This document shows, one piece after another, positions 15,961-24,400 of a stretch of DNA of 64,000 nucleotides. The translations under genes and the position numbers were made by a program. Under the pieces are notes generated by a model that had not been told where the DNA came from, did no database searches, and worked only from the letters and a program-made list of their open reading frames with translations. The stretch lies in the IMG/VR virus record IMGVR_UViG_3300031576_000006, positions 52,232 to 116,231 of that record; one strand, given 5' to 3'. This DNA comes from a virus. How positions within the stretch are numbered: the first letter of the stretch is position 1; each line of letters begins with the position of its first letter.

Positions 15961-17058
15961 ATGGGAATGATACTAAGCGACGGATCGATATTACAGTCGG
16001 CATTAAGTTCAGCGCCAAAGACTAAAGCTAGCGACGTTTATAGAATGGACTTCGGCCTTAAGCGTGGCGTTGTAAAGGCTATATATTATCCTGATCAAAA
16101 AGAAAACGTAACTAAGCAATTCGTAGAATATGATGTAATTGTTATCGAAGAGCGTGCTGATGGTGCAGCTGCCACTGTAATTTATTCACGTTGCCAAACT
16201 ATGGATAAATTCTGTACACCAAATGACTTCGAAACATTTGTTCTTCAGTCTAACTCAGAAAAAGATAAGGGCCGATATAAGCAAGGCGCTCAGGTTCTAT
16301 TGTTGGCAATTAATGGTAATGCGGCTGCCGCTAAAGGTATCATTGTTGGTGGAGTATCTTATCCGTTCGCTACTAAGCCCCAACAGTCTGATGGTAAATA
16401 TTACGAATCACAATTCAATGGCCTCAATGTAAAAATCGATAAAGACGGTCAATACTCTCTGACATTCAATTCTCCTATCGATGTGAACCGCAAGAAGACT
16501 AACGCTAAGGCTGCTGGTACTAAGATGGAGATCTTCAAAGACGGTCGTATGAAGATGAGCGATAACGAAGGTCAGTATTGGGAGATTGACAGAGCCAATC
16601 AAAAATCCATATGGGCTAACGGTGCAGAGTCAATTATCATCGACAAAAAGAACAAGAAAATCGATCTCGTCACTAGTGGTACAATGAGCGAAACTATTAA
16701 AGACTCTAAGACCACAATGGTTACCAACAAAGATCATTCGATTGAAACTGCCAGCGGATCTATCATAGAGAAATCTGGCAAAGATATCAATCGCGAAGCT
16801 AAAGCTAATATCATAGAGAAGGCTGGAGCCAATTGGATGTTCGAAGCTGGTGCCAATGTGATCATTAAGTCCGGTGGTAACGTCCAAATCCAGGCAAGCG
16901 GTAATGCTCAACTTAAAGGTGTATTGAATCTTATTGGTGACGGATCAGTTCTTGCGGCTGGTGTCGGTATCAGTCAGTGTTTTGGAATCGGTAATCTTGG
17001 CGGACCTGTCATGAGCAATATTATAACTGGATCTTCTACGGTCCTCATAGGTGCATAA
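15961..17058 (+). CDS. Baseplate spike (gpV/gp5-like), OB-fold plus beta-helix
   Basis: 365 aa. The N-terminal 140 residues (RGVVKAIYYPDQ...YDVIVIEE) look like the OB-fold of central spikes. Residues about 240-340 are a repetitive Asn/Gly/Ala/Lys-rich series (KANIIEKAGANWMFEAGANV, GGNVQIQASGNAQL) as in triple beta-helix needles. The last residues GSSTVLIGA resemble a tip strand; no PAAR metal-binding signature is visible. The spike punctures the outer membrane on contraction. No lysozyme domain is fused, unlike T4 gp5. Confidence 0.75.
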   Translation: MGMILSDGSILQSALSSAPKTKASDVYRMDFGLKRGVVKAIYYPDQKENVTKQFVEYDVIVIEERADGAAATVIYSRCQTMDKFCTPNDFETFVLQSNSEKDKGRYKQGAQVLLLAINGNAAAAKGIIVGGVSYPFATKPQQSDGKYYESQFNGLNVKIDKDGQYSLTFNSPIDVNRKKTNAKAAGTKMEIFKDGRMKMSDNEGQYWEIDRANQKSIWANGAESIIIDKKNKKIDLVTSGTMSETIKDSKTTMVTNKDHSIETASGSIIEKSGKDINREAKANIIEKAGANWMFEAGANVIIKSGGNVQIQASGNAQLKGVLNLIGDGSVLAAGVGISQCFGIGNLGGPVMSNIITGSSTVLIGA

Positions 17059-17285
17059 TGATTTTCAATATAAAAAATACACAGGGTAAGAAAGTCAAAG
17101 TCTTCGATCCCCTCGGAAACATAATCAAGAGTGCTGTATATTATTGCGCCATTACACGGGAGGTAAGATTTTTAGCAAACTCCCTAAAGTACCCCACTAA
17201 AATCGCCATTCGCGATGGGAAGCCTATAATCATCACGGCGATTTGGGAAAACTCTTGGATTGAAGTCGATGGAGTCAGATATTAA
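17058..17285 (+). CDS. Small baseplate-region protein, 75 aa
   Basis: Begins MIFNIKNTQGKKVKVFDPLG; compact beta-rich protein. Both boundaries are TAATG overlaps with the spike and the next baseplate protein, so it is probably co-translated and possibly a baseplate or tip component. Family not recognised. Confidence 0.6.
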   Translation: MIFNIKNTQGKKVKVFDPLGNIIKSAVYYCAITREVRFLANSLKYPTKIAIRDGKPIIITAIWENSWIEVDGVRY

Positions 17286-18796
17286 TGCCAATTAGTTTTA
17301 CAGCTGCAGAGAGAAAAGCTATAACTCGACGCCAAATCAGAATTGCTTTGGAGAATTCGGGCTTTGCTTTGTCTATCGCCGCGTTCGCCGGTCAGAGCAT
17401 AGCCTTATTGCAGGTAGATGTGGCCAACACTGTGTTCTATGATTTCTATAATGGTATCGTCGAAGCATATGAAGGTGAAGGCCGGAAGATGAATGGATTA
17501 ATTCCTTCACTCTATACTGGTGCCGATATTATTTCGAACGCACAAACACCAAACTTAGATCCCTTTTTTCCAATGACTCCTGCTCCTTCATATATTCGGA
17601 ACCTTCCACTAATTCAAGATGGTACACATACGAACAATAAAGTGAAGGGTTTCTTCCATCCCACGGGAACTGATGCTAGGTACGAGCAAAATATCCTGAG
17701 CAATGGAACTGTCTATGATGGACTCACAGAAATGATCTTCCGGCTTAATAACGGTATATCTGGCGGTGGAGCTACAACTACAACAACTACGGCAATTTCT
17801 GCCGGTGTTCAAACTGGCGTAGTTTTAACTGTAGCTGTTACAACCGGCTTTTCAAATGGTGAACTTGTATATATAAACAATGGTGCCGCCTCTGGAATTT
17901 ATCTCATAACTGGGATAGTACCTGCAACGAGTATTACCGTTAGTAGTGTAGTTCATACGCAGACTGGAATAGCATCAGGAGCAACTATAAAAAATACAGT
18001 TGCAGCTTTTACAAACACCGAACGAGAGAACTTAACGTCCAGTCTGTATCAGGAAATACTTACAAATATCACAAATAGAATCCTTTCACTCATTTCTGAA
18101 TGGGAGACTAATCTTAACTTCCAGGTTACGTTCATTACCGGTAATGATGACGATAGGGCTACTCAGGTTACTCAGAATACTGCAGCTTTGGCTGATGTAA
18201 ATAATGCAAAGTCGATCATCGATATTTGGCAGGCATTGGCCAGTACCGGCGTTGGTGCCAAATATACATCAGTCGGAATCGCTCCAATCTCCGCAGAAAT
18301 TACAGCTAGAGCAACTTTTATCTCCGCACGTCTTGCGGAGATTGCAACCGCATTAGGTGGAACATCAGGTGATACTTTGTTTCAATCAGGCGATACATTT
18401 GGAACAAACAGCGCAGGTAATCCATATTTCAATCGATATAAGTGGTTGAACTTCAGAATCAATAGGGCTTCAGGATCTCTTCGAAGGTACTATGCCGCAA
18501 CTCAATCTCAAGGGGCCGTACAGGAATTGTATGCGACGAATGTTTCCCTTCAGAGTGAATACGATTCATATTTCTTAACGAAATCGGTCGTATTTAACGA
18601 TGGCAGTGCAATTCTTCACATTAAGGATTTGGCTGGATTAGCGCCAAGTGACTCTTTGACTGTTGTTTCAGAAACACAGCCTGAGATTTCAAGGACTATA
18701 GTTTCTTTAATGGGAACCACACAAATACAACTTAACGCGCCAGTTCCCAAAACATACAAAACAGATGATATTGCGAGAATATTCAAGACTTTATAA
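17285..18796 (+). CDS. Baseplate-region structural protein, 503 aa
   Basis: The N-terminal third (1-150) is helical with IRIALENSGFALSIAAFAGQS and FYDFYNGIVEAYEGEGRKMNG. From about 160 there is an inserted Thr-rich beta domain (GGGATTTTTTAISAGVQTG...FSNGELVYINNG...YLITGI) like the ones in gpJ, then a helical C-terminus. No named family recognised; placed between spike and LysM/gp25 protein, so a baseplate wedge or hub component is likely. Confidence 0.65.
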   Translation: MPISFTAAERKAITRRQIRIALENSGFALSIAAFAGQSIALLQVDVANTVFYDFYNGIVEAYEGEGRKMNGLIPSLYTGADIISNAQTPNLDPFFPMTPAPSYIRNLPLIQDGTHTNNKVKGFFHPTGTDARYEQNILSNGTVYDGLTEMIFRLNNGISGGGATTTTTTAISAGVQTGVVLTVAVTTGFSNGELVYINNGAASGIYLITGIVPATSITVSSVVHTQTGIASGATIKNTVAAFTNTERENLTSSLYQEILTNITNRILSLISEWETNLNFQVTFITGNDDDRATQVTQNTAALADVNNAKSIIDIWQALASTGVGAKYTSVGIAPISAEITARATFISARLAEIATALGGTSGDTLFQSGDTFGTNSAGNPYFNRYKWLNFRINRASGSLRRYYAATQSQGAVQELYATNVSLQSEYDSYFLTKSVVFNDGSAILHIKDLAGLAPSDSLTVVSETQPEISRTIVSLMGTTQIQLNAPVPKTYKTDDIARIFKTL

Positions 18797-18804
18797 GGTG
18801 AATT

Positions 18805-21273
18805 ATGGGTATAACAGACGATTTTGGTAATCAAGTTAGAAAACAGGCTAATCAGAAATTTGGAATTGATAAGGGTTTTATACGCGGAATCAATGAAATT
18901 GCAGCAGGTAACGGAGTTTCTTCGACAGATTTAGGATCTGTTATTGGTCAAATGCAAATTCTGGCTGGATTAAATTATAGCCAGTCGATCATGATGCGCG
19001 GACTCGATCTTGCTCGCATCGATGCATCTGATTGGAATCGCTTATTTCCATATAAATTTGTAATATTAAGTGCTTCAGAAGATGGCGGATATAAACTTCA
19101 TCGTGGTTTGGAAGTTACCCTTCCACTTACACCACAAGATTTACAAATTACATCACAGTTCGCTTCTGTACTAGAAGTAGCCAGTCGTGGTATTAACGAG
19201 ACGCACAATGGATTACGAGTTAAGAATATAAATTTTACGGCCTCCACCGGCATCCTTATAACTCGTCCAACATTTACGCTCGAAGATAAGGTAGACAGTA
19301 ATATTCAAGCTATTTTTGGTGGAACAGTACAGGCGGTCAATGGATTTCTTAATGCCGTTTCTTCTGTATTTCCTAGCTCACAGGCCCAGTTATCGGATGT
19401 TGGTAGTAATGAATTAATATTTAATGGATATTATCAATATCATGCAATCAAAGCATTTCTTGAGTTGTACGCAGATTTAAAAAGTAAACCGAAAGGGCAA
19501 GGGTATCGTCTTGGATTAGAACTTGGCAAAGATCGAGTAGTTTATTTAATTACCCCACAATCATTCGTAACTAAAAAAAATGCTGCTTCTCCGATGGAAC
19601 ATATTTACACCTTCTCAGGTGTTGCGTGGGGAACTGTAACCGACATTGGATTATCACAGGGTAAAGATGCTGAAAAGTTCCTTGGAAGCTCAACTTCTGA
19701 CATCCAGGATATCCTCAACGGGCTCCGCAATGTTCGCAGGGTATTTCAAAGTGCAAAGGATATTATATCTGCCGCAAAGACAGATGTTGAAACGAATATT
19801 TTTGGTCCTATTAATAATATCATACTGTCTCTCAAGGAGGCAGCTTCGATCCCTCAGACCATTGCTGACTTTCCAGGCGAGCTTCAAAAATCATTTCAAT
19901 CAACTATTGTAAAACAATCCGACACATTATCATCATTACTTCCAGGATCACTACAGGCTTCGTTCAAGGCTGCCGTTGCACCATCTCTTGCTGAGTCTAG
20001 CAATACTGGATCTGTGTCAGGTGTTGTAGTCACCAAAGCATCAATTCTTCAAGATATAGATTTTACAGATGCAATTCCGGTTAACGGAATAACACTTACA
20101 CCCGAACAGCAACAAGCGGTTCAGACTGCAATAGATAATGCTGTAAATACTTCAAATAGCGATCTTAAGTCATTAATCGAGAATATCCAAACCATGTCAG
20201 ATACATTGGAAGATTCAGCGTTAACTCAAGGTATCGACAGTCCATCATGGGATATTTTATATTCCGCTGCCGAAAGTACCACTCACCTTTATGCATTACT
20301 GTCAGATAACTTCTTTGGCGTTGCGACGGTTGGTCAACAGGCCGCTGGCGTTAATCCGCTTATCGATTTTTATCAGGGCTATGCAGCTACCGGTGGAATT
20401 GAGTTTACTAAGAGCCAATCTAAATTTGCAATACCATTTCCATTCAAAGTTACACTCGAATGGCTATCTCAGAAATATCTTGGAGATGCAACTAGATGGC
20501 TTGAGATTGTTGCTGCGAATAATTTACAACCTCCATACATAGATGAGGATGGATTTACCAGAAGCTTTTTAACTAACGGCCAGGACAGACAGTTCAATAT
20601 AAGCGATGGCAGTAACCTATTCGCTAATCAGTCGGTCTGGATTTTTTCAGATACCAAACCTATGCAAAAGCGAAGGATCAAGGCCATTCAGAAGGTGACA
20701 GATACAAATTTTATCATTACTGTAGACGGGGAAAGCGATTTAGGAACTTTCACTCTGGCCGACAAAGCCAAGATGAAGAGTTACTTGCCAAATACCGTCA
20801 ACAGTCAAAAGCTGATATATATCCCGATCGATCAACCTTCAAACTTTTCTGGCGTCCAAAACACTCCGATTACGTTCATCGATGAATCTCCTGAAATGTT
20901 AGCAATGGCCAAAGTTGATCTATTACTTGATCAAAACGGAGATTTAGCCGTATCGCAGGATGGATTTCAGAACTTGGCCTTTGGCAAGAACAACCTGATC
21001 CAAGCAGCTAAAATCAAAATGAAGGCTGTCGCCGGTCAGCTATTGCTACATCCTGAATTTGGAGCCGGAGTTGAAGTAGGTACATCAGAGGCGGATTTTT
21101 CACTAGAGGTACTGGTTTCTAAGATTAAAGACTCTTTCGCTGATGACCCGCGATTTCAGTCTGTGGACAGGGTAGAGATACAGCAAGAGCCCGGAGTTGT
21201 AAGGATGACTGTAATTGTTACAGTTGCCGATAATCAAGGTATAGTGCCGATCAGCTACGAGTTTTCAAAATAA
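18805..21273 (+). CDS. Baseplate protein with LysM-like and gp25-like domains, 822 aa
   Basis: Residues about 1-530 form a large structural part (VDSNIQAIFGGTVQAVNGFL and helical stretches). At about 535-575, EWLSQKYLGDATRWLEIVAANNL is a LysM-like motif as in tail hub proteins that bind peptidoglycan. The last 95 residues (LIQAAKIKMKAVAGQLLLH, EVLVSKIKDSFADDPRF, PISYEF) match the gp25/gpW wedge pattern with its short conserved strand-helix. LysM usually sits in a separate gene from gp25, so this is a fusion. It is followed by 128 bp containing motif copy 4. Confidence 0.7.
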   Translation: MGITDDFGNQVRKQANQKFGIDKGFIRGINEIAAGNGVSSTDLGSVIGQMQILAGLNYSQSIMMRGLDLARIDASDWNRLFPYKFVILSASEDGGYKLHRGLEVTLPLTPQDLQITSQFASVLEVASRGINETHNGLRVKNINFTASTGILITRPTFTLEDKVDSNIQAIFGGTVQAVNGFLNAVSSVFPSSQAQLSDVGSNELIFNGYYQYHAIKAFLELYADLKSKPKGQGYRLGLELGKDRVVYLITPQSFVTKKNAASPMEHIYTFSGVAWGTVTDIGLSQGKDAEKFLGSSTSDIQDILNGLRNVRRVFQSAKDIISAAKTDVETNIFGPINNIILSLKEAASIPQTIADFPGELQKSFQSTIVKQSDTLSSLLPGSLQASFKAAVAPSLAESSNTGSVSGVVVTKASILQDIDFTDAIPVNGITLTPEQQQAVQTAIDNAVNTSNSDLKSLIENIQTMSDTLEDSALTQGIDSPSWDILYSAAESTTHLYALLSDNFFGVATVGQQAAGVNPLIDFYQGYAATGGIEFTKSQSKFAIPFPFKVTLEWLSQKYLGDATRWLEIVAANNLQPPYIDEDGFTRSFLTNGQDRQFNISDGSNLFANQSVWIFSDTKPMQKRRIKAIQKVTDTNFIITVDGESDLGTFTLADKAKMKSYLPNTVNSQKLIYIPIDQPSNFSGVQNTPITFIDESPEMLAMAKVDLLLDQNGDLAVSQDGFQNLAFGKNNLIQAAKIKMKAVAGQLLLHPEFGAGVEVGTSEADFSLEVLVSKIKDSFADDPRFQSVDRVEIQQEPGVVRMTVIVTVADNQGIVPISYEFSK

Positions 21274-21320
21274 AGTTAGGTAAGAATGTCTATATCTAAC
21301 CTTGGTATTTTATGAATATA

Positions 21321-21350
21321 ATCGCTAGCTTAGGTCAAAAACTTAATAAT
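21321..21350 (+). promoter_or_regulatory. Conserved 30-bp motif, copy 4 (putative late promoter)
   Basis: ATCGCTAGCTTAGGTC followed by AAAAACTTAATAAT, the consensus. It ends 51 bases before the ATG at 21402 and is followed by a pyrimidine-rich tract (AAACTACCCTCCCC) shared in part with copies 3 and 5. Confidence 0.75.
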
Positions 21351-21401
21351 AAACTACCCTCCCCACTTCTATCTTCAAATAAATTACATTATAGGAATTA
21401 A

Positions 21402-24400
21402 ATGGCAACGCCAGTAACTCGTAGTTTTCGACAAATCTTCAAGGATATGGTTCGCCAGTACGTATTCACATCCGGCGTAACCGACCTTAATAAGGGTTCG
21501 GCCAATAGATCTACCCTAGAAGCAGCTGCTTTATCTGACTTTAAGACTCAGGGCGATATTATGGCTGCTCTGGCATCAGTTGATATCGATCGTGCAGAAG
21601 ATTCCGATCTGGATAAGATTGGGTTCGCAGCTAAGGTTCCGCGCCCACAGGCCAGAGAATCCAATGGTATTGTTACTATATATCAAAAGAATTTCACCAA
21701 AATATCTACAAAGGTCTATCAAGGTACTGCCGCACCTCCAGCCGGTTCTGCTACTTTAAATATAGCCGATTCTGCCGGGCTTCCTGCCTCAGGATCTGTT
21801 TATATCGGTCGAGGAACAAATAACCTCGAAGGTCCTATAGCCTATAGCTCTATTCTATCTCTTGGATCTTTTTTCCAACTAGTTCTAGTAACCCCGACCA
21901 CTAAGAATCATAACGTAGGCGAATCTGTAATTCTTGCACAAGGCGGCAATCGCGCAGTCGGTGCTGGTGCTATTGTCCAAACAAAATCCACACTTACTTC
22001 ACAATCGGTCACATTTAGGACAATTAATTCAGTAACACTTCTCGATGGCGAGATGGAATTGAAAGATGTTCCTGTAATTTGCACACAGGTTGGAAAGATT
22101 GGAAATGTTACAGCTAACGCAATTGTAGAATTTGCGAGTGAGCCATTTCCTAATGCGGCCTCAGTAAATCCACTTGGGTTTGTATCTGGCCGTGATGTAA
22201 TGTCTAATATCGATTATCGAGAACTCATAAAGAAATCAGAGCAATCTCGTGTAAAGGGTACGGATGAAGCCATTAAATTAGCCGCTAACGGCGTCCAATC
22301 GACAGATGATAATCAAACTGTTACTTCGGCTGAAATCCGTAAGCCTGCTAATCGTGGAGAACCTTCCATTCTCTTCTTAGATAACTCCACCGGCTATCAA
22401 CCTATCTTCAAGGGTCAGGGTTTTGAACAGATTATCGATAGCGCAAACGGCGGCGAGAAATATTTACAACTTCAACGTGAAGATGTTGTTCGCGCAACCG
22501 TTGTATCGTCTATTGAAACACCATTCGCTATTACTGGTGGAATGACTCTATCTGTTAAGGTCGGCGGCGTTTTAAGTGAGCACATATTTAATGCTTCAGA
22601 TTTTTTAACAGAAGGTGCAGCTGACACATTTGAGGTTATCAATTCAATAAACAATAATCCAACCCTATTATTCAATGCTCGTGGATTCAGCAACAGCAGG
22701 AAGATTGTAATATTTTCTAGATCATTCAAAAATGAGGATATGCAGGTAGCCGTTCCTAGCGCAGGAGTTGACGCAAATGAATTCCTTGGCTTTCCTAAGA
22801 CACTAACATATTCGCTACGCTTATATAAAAACGATGACCTGCTGATTAAAGACGGAATTATTCCTACAATATACTCGAACGCTCAAAATACTTGGAACAG
22901 TTCTATTACCAACGGTGCAACTCTAAAAGTCAAGGTTGATCAAACAAGTTTTCAGGCCATTACATTACTTGACGCCGATTTCGTACCGTTTGGTTATGCT
23001 ACCGTCAACAAAGATAATGCACTTTCAGCCTGGGCTTCTGTTTTGACAACTAAACTCGCAGGTGTAACCGTGTCCGTCGAGGGCAATAAACTAAAAATGG
23101 TATCCAACCTTGGCGCAAACGATAGCGCACGACTAGAAGTTAGTGACAGTCTTGTTGCTAACAGCTTAGCTCAGGGCGACAATATGTTTGAACCTGAGGT
23201 ATCTCAGGGCGTAACATCAGACTATTCCTTCAACAGATCTACCGGTCAAGAAGAACTCGCCGCTGTAGCAGCAACTAATGATGTATTTACAGCTGGATCT
23301 AGATTTACTCGCGGATTTATCGACTCTGGAATTTTTACATCAGGCTCTTTGACACTTACAGCTTCGCCCGTTCCTAAACTTTATTTCATTGTGGATCAAG
23401 AAGCTGCTCGCATAAGCGTAAGCCTTTCAAATACTATCACAGTTTCAGTTACTAATCCTTCTTCCAATGTTTGGCGTTACACATTTTCAGTAGCCGGTGT
23501 AATTACTGGAGTACTTAGAGATGATATTGTTATTATTACAGATAACACAACTTTATCGGCCAACAATGAAGGTCACTGGAGAGTGAACGCAGTGGACGGC
23601 GCTGGAACTTGGTTCGAGGTAGTAAAAACTACAGGAACGATTGAAGGTCCAATTACACTCACGGGTGGAAGTGATTTTATTTTCGTTAGATCCCCCTTCG
23701 GAGAAGTTCAAAGTGTTGATCTTCCGAGCGGATTACAAACCCTTACTGCTTTGTCTAATACAATCAGGACTCTTCAAGGATTAACTGCTGAAGTTATTGG
23801 TGGAAGAAAGATCAGAGTATCTACGTTGTCGTTTGATCCAGACGTAGGTCACATCTTCCTGGCCGGTGAGAACACTAATGCTACTACTCTTGGCTTCGTC
23901 ATAGGTGATTCCGATACATCCGAGATTAGCCACACAGCCTTTAATACAAGTCAAAAGGACCTTACCTTCATAGAATTCTTTCATGACTCTTTCGCAACTG
24001 GTGATTCATCTACTCCATATACATCTGTCACAACTACTGTCAATCTTGACACTGCCGGGTATGAACCAAATAATAAAATTGGATTTCTAAACCCATATGG
24101 TACAAAAATATCCTCTAATCGCAAAATGAACACAGATATTGACAATATCAATGGTGTAACCCTTTCATTGCGTGACTCTGCTAAGCTCCGTGAAATTATT
24201 GCAAGCGATCGTTATTATACTGGCATACCATTCAACTTTAATGCGTTGGATAATATGGTCGTAGTGCTTGACAGCGACACGATAAACAAAACTTTCAATA
24301 TAAAGATGGGTCGTCTTGCTAAGATTTACAGTTCTCCCAATGCATCTACATTTAAGGCATACGACTTAGACTTCGGACCCACAGCTAATTTCCCATCTGG

